This document shows, piece after piece, positions 1 through 12,229 of a DNA stretch of 64,000 nt (position 1 is its first letter; the number at the start of each line of letters is the position of its first letter). The notes under the pieces are model-generated. The model was not told where the DNA came from. It made no database searches and saw nothing but the letters and a program-made list of their open reading frames with translations. The translations under genes and the position numbers were made by a program. Source of the DNA: Buxus sempervirens (taxonomy: Eukaryota > Streptophyta > Magnoliopsida > Buxales > Buxaceae); contig OX387185.1 of NCBI GenBank assembly GCA_947561395.2, positions 46,820,602 to 46,884,601 on the forward strand, given 5' to 3'.

Positions 1-278
1 TTGTGGATTGTAAATTATAATTTGGATTTTGAAAATCTAGATTGTTAATGCTGATTCTTAAGAATCCATAATCTTGTTTGGATACTTTTGATTTTAGCTC
101 ATTGTTTATGTGGGACCCACCACCATAAATAGCTCCTTAGTACTTTTGTTCAAGCAGGACCCAGTACCTTTAACAGTCAAAATCTATAAAACCCATAAAA
201 GTAGATTGTGGTTTTTGGACAGATTTTAACATCTAATTTTAAAATCCAACATTCAGAAACACTACCAAACAACTTTTA
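1..278. mobile_element. MITE-like element, left end outside window
   Basis: The right end (about 215-278) read as its complement gives a run beginning GTTTGGTAGTGTTTC and continuing with TTGGATTTTAAAATTAGATG. A diverged inverted match (TTGGATTTTGAAAATCTAGAT) lies at about 41-66. This is the layout of a short non-autonomous DNA transposon with long terminal inverted repeats. The left terminus and target-site duplication lie outside the window, so the superfamily cannot be settled. Confidence 0.4.
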
Positions 279-3200
279 AGTATGACACGCATAATGTTTT
301 ACACCTTCATTCATTATGCTTGGAACGGTTTCCTTTGTGCAGTGTGACACACTCATGTTCATGCCACAGAAATGGCACCGATTCTTTTGTGTAGCGTGAC
401 ACACTCATATTCATGTCATAAGAAATGGCACAGGATATACCACATGATTTCAGTCCACCAAAGCTGTCGGCTAAAAAATTAAAAGAAAGAAAAACCAAAA
501 TGGATGTGAAGGAGACAGGAATTTTACTTAAATCGCTTACAAATAGGAGATGTAGGCTTTTTGAATAAGATACCCAAAAAAAGGCCAACAGTAGCATTTT
601 CCTTATTTATTTAGCTTGGGTAATCGAACTATTTGATTGTCTTAAGCATGAATTATTATCAACTCACATTAAATATCCTGCATAACCTCCATGTTCAATA
701 TCTCTATTTGTTTGCATTACACTAGAAAGCCCTAAGAAGTAATATTTTAAGGACAATGAATGAATAGTATATGAAGTCTTCTGCTTTAGCTGGCACTGGT
801 TTGTTTTTCTATTGATAAATATTATAAGGTGCCTCTTTGGGTGCCTTAAAGGTCAATTTTATATGTTGTTGAAGGGACAGACGCTTGACTTAAAGATCCA
901 ATGATAGACGACAAACTTCACCTAATGAAAGATTGGATCTGTTGTATATGCAGAAAGGGTACTCAGATTCCAAGTTGGATTTCAAAATAGCACTCGCTAA
1001 ACGGTAGTGGATTTATAATACTATGGGCAGAAACCAAATCCCCAAGAATTTCTGAAAGTCTTCTACTGTTTGTGAAATGTTGATCACCATGAATGCATGG
1101 CAAGTTTTTGTTTGAAATGAAGGGAACAAGGGCTCAAATTTAGAGAAACCCAGTGGACCCAAGCCTTCCTATGTACTGATATGATCATGGTTTGGGGTTT
1201 ATGGTGATTGGTTTCCTGAATCTGATTGAAATCCTGCAGCCAGTGGGAGGGAGATTGAAAATCAATCTCTAAGACTATTTTATTCACTCTCTAGTTGTAA
1301 GCAAGTACAATACATCAATGTGAGTTGTATCAAGAAAGACACTTTCAAAATCTATAATGAAAATTCCTCAGCAGTCAAATAGACAATTCACACTCCTTAA
1401 AGAATATGTGAAGGGGAAAATCTCTACTTAAAGAAAATAAGAAATCAGGCTTAAGTTGATGATAACTATGCACAATATGTAACCATGGAAATTCCAAGCC
1501 CACTTAAAAGACTTGACTCATGAATGATGATTTCCATCTTATCACAAGACTTTCCTCACCTGGCTGCCGACACTCTCGATCATCTCAGTGATTTCTTTTT
1601 GAATCCTACAGAATTTTGCGGTTGAGACTTCTTCTTCTTTCTTTCTTTCTTTCTTTTTTTCTTGGGGTTCTTGAGGTACGGACAAATCTCTCTTCACATC
1701 ATGGATACACAACGGACTCCACTCTTGGACATCTCACTGCCCCTTCAGCAGCATCAGCCTTTTTCTACCCTCCCTCTATCCCTCTCTCTCTCTCTAGAGC
1801 ACCATAAGCATCAGCAAAGCTTAATACTTTTTGTAAACCTCAACAAGAGAACCAAGGTCCCACTGTTGGACACCACCACCAACCCCCCTCCTCCCCACCC
1901 CAAAACTCCTCCTCCCCACCCCAAAAAAAAAAACCAACCCCCTTTGTCAGGCTATTTGTGTACATTCTTAAGCTGTGGAAGTCAAGGAAATTTACCAACA
2001 ATTTTAGCTATGTTCTATGGAACAAAAAATCGTTTGAAAATAAATCTAATGAACCTCCCTCCTAAATTTTGATCTTGTTTGAGATAAACTGCTCTTCTAA
2101 CTCAATTTCATTCAAACAAACGCAAGTCATGGCTCTATTCCATTGGGTATCCCAATGAATTTACATCAGTCCAACTTATATCAGGTTCCTTGTTCCCTTT
2201 TCCTTTTTACTTTTATATCCAACTGCACCACAGACCTGTCAGCTGGTAACTTGTATCCCAAACCCTAACCCTAACCCTGCCTGTACTAAAAGGGTTCAGG
2301 TTGAGGATTTCAGTAAACAAGTTTGTGCCAAACCATCTCCAACCTGGAAATAAATGGTTGGCCTCAGTTAGGCTCTTTGATTGCAACTTAAAAAATATAG
2401 ATCCATTCAGGAACAGTTTTTCCGATTCCCAAAAACAATAGTTAATTACAACAAGGAGTCTTTTGAAACCAAACCCTCACCCTGCCTGTACTAAAAGGGT
2501 TCAGGTTGTGGATTACAGTAAACAAGTTTGTGCCAAACCATCTCCAACCTGGAAATAAATGGTTGGCCTCAGTTAGGCTCTTTGATTGCAACTTAAAAAA
2601 TATAGACCCATTCAGGAACAGTTTTTCAAATTCCCAAAAACAATAGTAAATTACAACAAGGAGTCTTTTGAAACCACTAATAAAATATAATGGAAACCAC
2701 AGGGGATTACAGACCTCTCCAAGAGAAAAATCAGAACAATTTTGAAATCTTAATTATGTATACATGATATCTATTCTAACTGGGAGTCATGCTGCCTTCT
2801 ACCATCATAGAAATTTTTCTCTTTTTATTTTTTTGTGAACACAACTAGAAGGGACCGAACATCTGAACAAAGTGTAGGTGATCAATTTGATGCTTTATCT
2901 GGCCACCTGCATTTTATTTTCCGTAATCACAGAAGTACAGAAATGTTAGCTTTAACGATTGATCTTTTAATGGACCTGAAGTTATCCTTTGGTTATGAGA
3001 ATGCAGTCAGACAGTATACTAAGAGCTGCTACTATGCAAGTCAATTTCAGTGTTTATAGAAAGTCAATTAATGTAATGGGGAACATCAATTAATAACAAA
3101 AACTTGGGATGGCAGCAATGAATGTTTGAAAAAAAAAAAACTAACCAATCCTTACAGGAGTCTACTTTATGTCAAATCTTTTCCTAACCTGGTCAAATGG

Positions 3201-4091
3201 TATAGATCCGACTTTAACAGATATTACATATAAAATAGATGTTTTCAAGTAAATATATATTTTTTAACATATTTACTAAACAAAATATATTTCTAGACGA
3301 AGAATATATGTAAGTAATATATAACTTAATGGCAAGTGTGTGGGTTACAGTTGGTTCCGGCCAAACCCAAACCCGACTTAAGGTGTCGTCTGAACAGCCA
3401 ACTAAACCTGGTCAGGCAGACCAGAATGCCTTTCTCCAATTTCAAATTCATGGCTTAAACAGCATTATGAAGTTTGTCAATCGTGTTGCTTCTCAGTTTT
3501 GATTAGTATTTTTTTCTCCAAAATTTAGTCAGTGAATTGTAAATAATATTTAATCACCAAAAATAAATAAAAAAAAATTGGTAGTCAACAGAAAATTGAT
3601 TTTGTCAATGAATACATGTTAACTTCAGACTTGAATAGGAAATTTTCAGAAATCTCATGTGCAAAATACAACTTCCTATTACAACTATGTTCTCCTAATT
3701 TCACTAAATCTCATGCATCACCAACCATGTCCTCCTAATTTGACTAAATAGCATGCATCACATGTTCTTAAGACGTCTACAGTTTCAAAACATATGAAAA
3801 AAATTATTTCAGAAGCATTTTGGTGTATGTATAAAGTTATACCAAAACAGATATATCCATATGATATTGTTTTTAGTATATGAAAATATTCATTCAAGAC
3901 ACCAAATTATATACTCTCATCAGAATGAAAACTAACAATGGGTAACATCCTAACCATAATGTGTCTTGAAAATTGAAGTTCCTTTAGAAATTTTTTAAAT
4001 AAATCATAAATCAGATATGTTAAGAAGGAAACTTACAGGTATGAAGAGTGCAGAAATTCAATTGAATTAATGCCTGGGAGATATTAACACC
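279..4091. other. Gene-free region downstream of RPE
   Basis: No coding region can be supported. It holds a roughly 50-bp imperfect tandem duplication at about 330-430 (both copies contain GTGACACACTCAT), a TTC-rich microsatellite near 1630-1660, C-rich low-complexity DNA at 1870-1945 and a 205-bp tandem duplication listed separately. Small open frames here are AT-rich chance frames without family signatures. The RPE 3' untranslated region should occupy the last few hundred bases. Confidence 0.6.
2260..2675. repeat. 205-bp tandem duplication
   Basis: Two adjacent copies (about 2260-2470 and 2471-2675) share the string CCTGCCTGTACTAAAAGGGT at positions 2276 and 2481, giving a period of 205 bp. 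They stay nearly identical up to GGAGTCTTTTGAAACC. The first copy starts with AAACCCTAACCCTAACCCTG, which looks telomere-like but is only about two and a half units long. Confidence 0.9.
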
Positions 4092-6270
4092 TTATACAGC
4101 AACTGCAACAGGCCTTTTGCTAGTCTTGATTCCTTTTATAGCTGCAAGACAGTCATTTTAGATGTCAAAATACTTAATGGCATTTGTATGCACATACGCA
4201 GGCATCCATATTGAAACTTGAGAAAGAAATAGGAAAATAAAAGGACAATAGCTTGTGTAATGGGCCATGCCTTCGGAATAATCTTTAGCTCCAAATACAG
4301 CAGAACCAGCAACCAAAGCATTGGCTCCAGCTTCAATAACCTGATCACATTTATTCAAGTTAAAGATGACTTGTTATAGGTCATACTTCGCAGCACTTAA
4401 AAGCATATATCATAGTTACAGATAACAGTTTCAACGTCAAAAATGGGCAGAAAGAGTGTAGTCCTACTAGGATATCAATTACAGTTCCACCAACTCGTTA
4501 AAAAAACTATTTCTGGAGAAGCACCTTATAAGCATTTGATGGGCCAACACCACCATCCACTTCAATCCATGGGTTAACACCCTGCACAAGATAATGTTAA
4601 AAATGGTCACCTTATCCCCTGAATTCAGATATGGAGTTGAATGTTAATAATGACTTTGTACCTTCTCCAGACACATTCTTCTCAAGTCAGAGATTTTCTT
4701 TACTTGGCTCTCAATAAAGCTCTGCCCACCAAATCCTGGATTTACTGACATAATCAAGACCAGATCAACCACTGTTCACATGCACATAAAATTATCTGGT
4801 CAGTTCCATTTATGTTGGGCATATGTAGAACGGATACAAATAGAAACACTAAGGAAGTTCTTACTCCAGACACACACACACACACACACACACACACATC
4901 CTAAATCAATGTTAGAATAGCCTCTAATAGAACTTGAGAACAAGTCTACAAGTTTACAAGTTGCAAGTCCACCAAACTTCTACAGATTAAATCTACTTTC
5001 ACGATATGAGTCACAATTACTTCATCCTCGAATCTAAGTACCTGAAATTTTCTTTTTCATTCACTTTTCTTTTACACTTTCATTCCACCTATGTGTTTTC
5101 AAGTTCCTGTTCTTATGCACTTGCGGTCTCTAAATTTCTTATTGTTCACTCAGGAACTGCATCAGAAAGTATATCAAAATTTCTCTGCATTTTGTACTTT
5201 TTTTGAAGGCCACAATCAGCTATAGTCGACCGTCCATCATCCAGAATGCTTCCCGCATTCAGCTGAAGTAGGCAGACAATAGAACGAGTCGTGCCATTCC
5301 ATTCCATCAAATTTAGAGATGTCTAAACTAAACAGAATTATGATCTTCAATGTTTTTCCTCATTAGAGGAAAACCATTCAGCTTTCTTGAAAGGAATGCG
5401 ATTAGCAGGTGCCAAAAATGCCTTACCATCAAGTACATATTCTATGGAAGTTAGAGGGGTAGCAGGATTCATGACAACTCCGGCTTTGGCGCCCAGGCTT
5501 TTTATCTGAGTTTAAAAAGGTATAGAGCAGTTATCAGAAATAACAACTAAATAAGAAAACAAAGCAGGCAGGAGTTGACACATAGGGATGTAAACAAGCA
5601 GATGACTTTTTCCATTGCATAGATTTCAAAACTGAAAACTTCACTCATCTACCAGGATCTATGAACATTCCAACATAAGTACTATGCAATATATATATGT
5701 AAATCGTTGAATTGAAAATTGAGTAAAATCAAATGAAATGGGAATAATTCTATAGACTATAGAACATCGTTTTTTTGTTTATTGCACATCGGAAACAGAT
5801 CACATAAGAATTCTTGTTATGAATCGTAATATTGCAATTAACTGAACAAAACAAATAAAAATAGAATATTCATTGGAAGAAGTATAGCATAAATGGGACA
5901 AATGGGAATCTTAGGAAAAAGATCTTTTCTTTTAGATTTCTTTCCTTTTTTACAATTTCCCCTAATATCATAATCTTTTTTGCCACATACCCGCATGGTT
6001 TGAGGAGTTGCAGCTCCAGCAATAGCATGAATTGATATTTCCGGATTCTCAACTTCCAACGTTTCAACTTGACTGGGTCTCATGTTATGTTATCAAAATA
6101 GATTTATCTTGAGCCACACATACATTGCGTGGGGATAAACTAATAAAAAAGATTTTTTTTAAAACTAGAAAATGATGGCCCTCCATGGATTTGCCTATAT
6201 AAGCCGCGGCTAAAATTGCAAAAATAAGAGCTTGAATACCACTTGTAAATAATCCAAGGAACATGACAGG

Positions 6271-6343
<73 letters not shown>

Positions 6344-9300
6344 ATTCAGACAATAACCTTAAGACGAGATCAATAAAACAGTAAACCATGACAATTTATT
6401 GGCTATATATTTTTTTAGCTCACCTTAGAGTGAACTATAATCTGGAACACCTCCAGTATTCCAGCAAGGTTTACTACAAGTGGTTGTGAGCCAGCAAACA
6501 ACTGAAGAAGGCTATAATAAGTTTAATACCGTTCCAGGACGCAAGCCACGGTCCAACCTCTTCACCTCCTATCTTTTCACCTTGTTATACACAGATATGA
6601 TTTTTGATAGATTAGAATGGAGGAACAGCATTCATCTTGCCGACCCTAGTTAGTTGCTATACTTACTAGTTTTCCTTCTTTACAACTAGTAATATTTCAT
6701 TACTTCTTAAAAAAACTAATTAGTCGGTGTAAATCATTTGGTTTTTAATTGACTGATACCCGTACACACATATGTGCTCTTCACCTCCATTGTTACCATA
6801 AAAAAACTATAAGTGAATCCAAAGCTACTTGACCTCATAAGAAACCATAATTTTGCAAAACCAATCTTAGAATATGAATTGATTTGCATAACTCTTCCAC
6901 TAAGGAAAAGTCCTGCAGTTGCATGTCATGCTGCAGAAGTCACAAGACACCCCTAGCAGTTATGCTAGAGTACATCAAATAGCAACCATTTATTGATTAT
7001 TATTTGTTTGTAATCAAGTAAATAGCTGTATGTAACAGCAATGAAATCTCAGTACTAGCTCATGCATTAGTAGAACAACCTTGGCGGAAAAAATTTTGAT
7101 CGCATCAGTAAAAAGGCCTCGACTTTTGTGTCCATGGAAGCTATTACTCTGTTTGCCCGAAAAAGTTTTATATTGGCCCACTAAGGCATCAAATATATTC
7201 AATCACTGGACCACACTGACTAGGTTGGAAAATAACAATATTACTGATTGGACTAGCTCTGTGGGAGAAATCAACCTGTTTAATAATCTCAAAATAACTA
7301 GATTGAATGAAAGGATTAGCATCCTTTTGCTGCATGGTTTGTATCTCTATTGCCAACCTTGAATCAGTCCGGACTATTTCTATTTGGAACCAAGACCTCT
7401 AAAGGGGTTGTTAAATGCCCATTTTGATTAAAAAAAAGTAACATCTAAAGCAACGCATTAGTAATAACTGAGGCTTGTACTGTACAATCTTTCAATTAAT
7501 TTATTTTGTATTGTATAATAGATTAGGTTTTTTATATTATTTAATAGATTTTCCAATTTTTTACTTTAATCATTTTAAAATTAAAATCTACTCATGGTGG
7601 AACTGCTCAACCTGTGGACCTGTTGTTTTCTGGTGACAAGCATTTTCTGTTAAAAAATATATATATATACTGGCATGTATAGCTTTGGTGATAATAATAT
7701 CACCAATGAAAAAGGTGGACATCAATCAAAAGATTCCATGTCAATGCATAAGTTGACCATGCATGCTTCAGAGTACAAACATATATTATCTATGTTTTAA
7801 AGCGAAAATTAATCTCTGCTAATCAAGTTAAATATGCCTCCAACATAATCAATTGAAAATGAGGTTAGAAAACATAACGTACTTGGTCAACTGTTCGATG
7901 CAAATGGATGGTGGAAGATTGCTCACAGTGAACACTAACAATGTCTGCACCAGCTTTAATAAAATCTGGCACCCGTTGCTCCGGTTCAACAATCATCTGA
8001 AAGGTTTCTTTGATGTTAGTAGACACTCTCATCCTGAAGACAATACATGAGTGAATCATGTATTGTTTTGAATCTCTATTATGCATCACGTGATTCAGGT
8101 ATCTAAAGAATAAGAAGCCAATGAAAAATACCAAATGTACATCCAATGGAAGATCTGTCACTGGACGGAGAGCACCAACGATAAGAGGCCCAATTGTAAT
8201 GTTGGGCACAAAACGCCCATCCATTACATCAACATGAATCCAATCGCAACCTGCTAACTCCACTGCTTTTACCTAGGTAGCATGAGAATTGAAATCCATT
8301 AGTTGTGAGATGAAACCTCTGTGTAGATATCTTAACAATATTTACAATAAGAGGGAAAAAAATTTCATAGGTAATTGATATTAATATATGATTAACTGAA
8401 AAATAAATTCAAATGAAAGTAGGAAACAACACCAGAGCAGAGTGGATATTGGTGAAAGTGATGATGGTCCATAATATATTCAACTTGTTGAGTGGATTAA
8501 AGTTCATGATAATTTCTCCGAATGATTTTCTTTGGATGTTTGCAAAATCATAACTTGGAGTTTAAGCAACTATTACCATTGATTTTTTTTTTATTAATGC
8601 AACTATTACCATTGATTCAACCATAAACAAAAAAAAAAATTACTAGCAGAACTTCTGTAAAACATGGTTCAAAAGGAAACCTGCTCTCCCAACTTTGCAA
8701 AATTAGCAGAGAGAATAGACGGAGAAACAATAATGTCACTTTTTGAGAACTTGTCAACACGGGATGTTGCCTTCACTATAGTTTGAAACTTCCTCCTGGA
8801 ACTTTTAGACAAAATTAACATAAATTTTGTCAGAATTAGACTGAATAATCAAGTGTGCCAACAAAACGAATGTGATTAATCAACTCCAGCATTCAGCAAG
8901 CACATTTATGCTTAATTAAACCTTGAATGCCCTCTAACTAAAATAGGTTCGCAGAATTTCTTTCAGATCACTAAATAAACAATAGACATAAAAAAAAAAC
9001 AAAAAAAAAAAAAAACCCCCCTACAGGCCACATGAAATTTATTATACTGAATTAACTTTTTTTTTTTTTTTGGTTATAAAATAAAATAAGTCAAAACTGC
9101 AAACAAGATTTTAATCTAATCAAATATTTGAGCATTGCCTATAGTTAAGTTCCAGATATCATATGGGATGCCTCATAATGGTAGCTATGCTTGAATTTAA
9201 CTTTAAACACAATCATGTCCTCGTTAATAACTTGAAGCTTAGCTAGACATTATCACAAATACAAAAATATATAGTTTTCAAAAACAGATTCATGGTTGCT

Positions 9301-9742
9301 CGAAGCACAATTCGAAATATGAATTCCATTACTCGTCCATCCATATGTTATGATCATTCATACCAAGAACAATATCCCCCGAAAAAAAAGCCTTAGTAAT
9401 CTTCAATACTTTCGAGGGCTTACTCTCCACTATTTCCCTCGAATTACTCCAAGTAATTCAATACCCACGACCGAAATCTATCAAATTTCCTTGTATGGTT
9501 TCATCAACAGATAGTTAAGAAAATCGATTTCAGTTTACTCGCAGAAATTTCCATAGATCCAACACGACCCATGAAATCAAAAACCACCTCACCCACCAAA
9601 AAGGAAGCATCAAAGAAAGAAAAACAAATTACCTTGTCGACGTCGAACAACCGAGAGATGGTTTTCGAAGCTTAAGACTCCCACCAAAGCCAGTGATTTG
9701 AGATTTAAGAGTCGTTGAACACAAAGAAGCCGCGGTTGACAT
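4092..9742 (-). CDS. RPE: Ribulose-phosphate 3-epimerase, chloroplastic
   Basis: Interconverts D-ribulose 5-phosphate and D-xylulose 5-phosphate in the Calvin cycle and the oxidative pentose phosphate pathway of the plastid stroma. Nine exons on the minus strand: 9742-9633, 8795-8681, 8272-8132, 7996-7883, 5505-5427, 4771-4662, 4581-4525, 4340-4271 and 4141-4092, giving 846 nt and 281 aa, the usual length of the plant enzyme. Residues 1 to about 45 are a Ser/Thr-rich plastid transit peptide beginning MSTAASLCS. The TIM-barrel follows: SPSILSANF (61-69), HVDVMDG (88-94), DVHL (119-122), SVNPGFGG (195-202) and EVDGG (230-234). Expected metal/catalytic positions H88, D90, H121 and D232 are all present. 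The start is the first ATG of the frame. All introns are GT-AG except the last (4142-4270), whose donor reads GC. Intron 4 (5506-7882) contains plastid and retroelement DNA. The frame is intact throughout, so the gene appears functional. Confidence 0.95.
4874..4898. repeat. (CA)n microsatellite in RPE intron 5
   Basis: An uninterrupted CA dinucleotide run of about 12 units lies between exons 6 and 5 of RPE. It is ordinary intronic simple-sequence DNA. Confidence 0.9.
5700..6274 (-). other. Nuclear insertion of plastid DNA (atpI 3' end and spacer) with an inserted retroelement scrap
   Basis: Read on the minus strand, 6274-6172 encodes [20 protein letters not shown] followed by a tail ending ESMEGHH-like (here KSMEGHH). 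This is the C-terminus of the plastid ATP synthase subunit a gene atpI. The normal stop after the two His codons is lost. The AT-rich stretch downstream (about 6170-6075, then 5985 to about 5700) resembles the atpI-atpH spacer of plastomes; this part is from memory of plastid sequence and is less certain. Between them, about 6070-5985, the frame reads [20 protein letters not shown], a motif from the protease region of Ty3-type polyproteins. The whole block sits in RPE intron 4 in the sense orientation and is non-functional. Confidence 0.7.
6273..6341. repeat. (GA)n microsatellite
   Basis: About 34 GA units abut the atpI-derived segment inside RPE intron 4. The repeat starts exactly where atpI similarity stops, so it may mark the junction of the plastid insertion. 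Confidence 0.95.
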
Positions 9743-12229
9743 CTTTTCTTCTTTCGATGTCAAATTTTTCTGAGACTTCAACGGTAAAGTGGCGAAGGAG
9801 CTGCAATTTTTCGTTCCTCGCTAACCAATCGGCCCAATGTCCAGCCTCAGGCCAAATCTAAAGGAAATCCGGGCTGAAACAGAGAACAAAACTACGCGTG
9901 ACACGTGTATCGAAGAAAGGCCTCTGCAGCTTTGTTTATCTGCAACGTTTGGCCATCCATGGCCGCTGCGGACCCGTAAAATATCAAAACAAGCGAAAAT
10001 GATTTCTGACCTGTCTCGTCAGGTTTTACCCCCAGATAAGGCATGAATTTTTTGCCACGCGTGCTGATGACATGGAAAATCGAAACAATCTGACAACTGA
10101 CAACGAACTATGCTCATCCCCACCCATCCCGATGGATTAAACTTCGTTCGACGGACTTTCCAAATGGGGATGAAATCTTCCGAATGATATATTTCAGCGG
10201 TGAAGCTTTTTCAATTTTTCTGCAGTGTCTTACAGGCAATGACGTCGGAAGAGGATGGAATCTTTCGTGGGCGTTTGATGGCCGGTTTTGCGCTCAAACC
10301 TGATAGGTGACGAGAGGCCGCGTGAGCATGGCCGAGAGTTGTTTGAAAAATTGATTTTGACGATAAAGAATATGTAAAAATGATGTCATTGTCCCTTATG
10401 CTATTAAGATATTTTTACGTGTTTTTAAGAATGTGCAATAAAAAATAAATGGATGGGTTTATTTATTTATTTTTAATTATTTTAATTTTTTTTGTTTAGG
10501 AGTACTTGAAAGGGAACCCTCCTGACCACTTACCTCCAAGGGAGCACGATGTTCTTTGACCCGCATGAGCCACACAATGCGGCGACTCGGATGACTATCA
10601 ATGGAGGTAGGCTCCCGAGCAAACTAGTTTTACCGCTCGAAAAGGTTTACTTTAATTTTAAACAATGTTAACTCTCTTGGGAAATTACAACCTCTTGGAC
10701 AAGCTTGATAATCCATTGTTTATCCATAGAGCAGGACCAAGAAAGAATTTTAAAAGCCAGATAAATTCCTAGATAGGCTTGGTCATGTATGGGAATTCTC
10801 AGGTTAGTCCGAGCTGTCCGAGCATTCATATTATTTATAATTTCTTTATTTTTATAATATACGTAACAAAAAGTGCTTGAATTAGGATTTTGAACCCAAG
10901 TAAGGTGTGTTTTAATATTCTTGTAAATTTTTTGTTATTTGTATAGTTGGTTTTTTCTTTTTTATATATTTCTTTATTATTTAAAAAAACCCTTTCCTTT
11001 CAATGTGCATGCTTGGGCATAGTTTTACAAGCCTTGGCATCGAGTCGAGCGGGTTTAGACAATGATCTTATTTCTTATACTACGGGATTGCGCTACACGT
11101 GTAGAAAATTATTGTGGGACTCATTTAGAAAACATTTCGTGTTAACATGTATTACCATTTAATTCGGTTTAATTATGCTGACGTGACATAACTAACCTAT
11201 AAAAAAGAGAAAAGCTGAGGAACATTTCGGACATGGAATGTTAGTCTCGGATCTCCCCATTTGTCTTTATTAGTATAGATATGACCTTCAGTTTGGCTTG
11301 AGCCCGTTCTATGGAGTGTCCAGCCCTATCATGACTCTCTTTGAAAAATATTTTAAAGGCTCCCATATTTTATAAAGAACTAACCACCCACAAATGTGAG
11401 GATCAAGTCACGTTAAACACTTTCTACACATCTGTCCCATTAGTGATGTGAACTCTCAATTATTATCTTTTTAATCTCATCACAACTATATCACAATCGA
11501 CCTTCTACAAACAAGTTAATTGAATGAGCTTTTTAAGTTAAAGTCAGTTAAATTAAGATTCAAGTTAATGGGTTTTATACCAAAGTTATTCTTAGTATTG
11601 TTTTAGTGTTTATTAGAAGCTCCACATGAGTTATATGAAGAACAAAAACAGTACTCATGGACTAATCAATGACCCCAAGGTTTAATAAGAACAGACATCT
11701 TAGGTGGCATGGTCATTAATGACCACTCACCCATCACTTGTGAGTAAACAAAGAAAGTGGTTTCTACCAAAAAAAAACAAAGAAAGTGGTGACAACATGG
11801 GATTCCTTTCTATTAAGGTCTGATCATTCATGAACCAGCAGATTTAGATTAACAAATTCTAGTTGTCTGTGGATCCATCAACAAAAAGGTAGGTTTAATT
11901 TGGTAAACTAGTAGATTAGTGTTAATAATGTTGCTAAACAGATCTAAGTTGATATGAGAATCATTACCCAAAAAAAATTTGCCACGTGGCTAAATCTAGT
12001 AGCCAGTGGCTAATTCCATTTAAGAAACCAAAACCCTTTTCCTGAAACTTAGCAGGGTGGTTCATAAACCATAGAACAGAGAGAGAGAGTGTCAGTCTTT
12101 AATCCTGACAGAGAGTAGTCGCTTGACTTTGCTTGGGTTCTGAAACAAGACCACCGTTTTTCGGCGATTTGGGATCAGAGAAGCATTTCTGAGATTGATC
12201 CATTTGGTAACTGAATGGGCTGAATTTTG
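9743..12229. other. Divergent intergenic region between RPE and the fucosyltransferase
   Basis: It must contain both promoters, because RPE runs leftward from 9742 and the fucosyltransferase rightward from 12230. A CCAAT pentamer occurs at 9825-9829, about 85 bp upstream of the RPE start codon. The 5' leader of the fucosyltransferase is probably within 12060-12229, where a GA-rich stretch (GAGAGAGAGAG) starts near 12080. The middle part is AT-rich non-coding DNA with a small Helitron-like element at 11080-11279. I see no gene. Confidence 0.5.
11080..11279 (-). mobile_element. Short Helitron-like element (degenerate 3' end)
   Basis: On the minus strand the block starts TCTATACTAATAAAG, the usual plant Helitron 5' motif, preceded by A (plus-strand T at 11280). 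About 200 bp later a CTACACGTGTAG palindrome (11092-11103) lies just before CCCGTAG followed by T. The expected terminal tetranucleotide CTRR reads GTAG here, so this end is degenerate or misjudged. No coding capacity. Confidence 0.4.

Noticed and set aside
2261-2279. Interstitial telomere array
   Set aside because: Only about two and a half CCCTAA units, and the plant telomere unit is CCCTAAA.
2835-3059. 74-aa plus-strand frame
   Set aside because: Non-ATG start, no family signature, and surrounded by non-coding repeats.
7865-8263. 132-aa open frame covering [10 protein letters not shown] to HRTVDQ
   Set aside because: It reads through RPE intron 3; the conserved join DVHL|MIVEP shows that 7997-8131 is removed.
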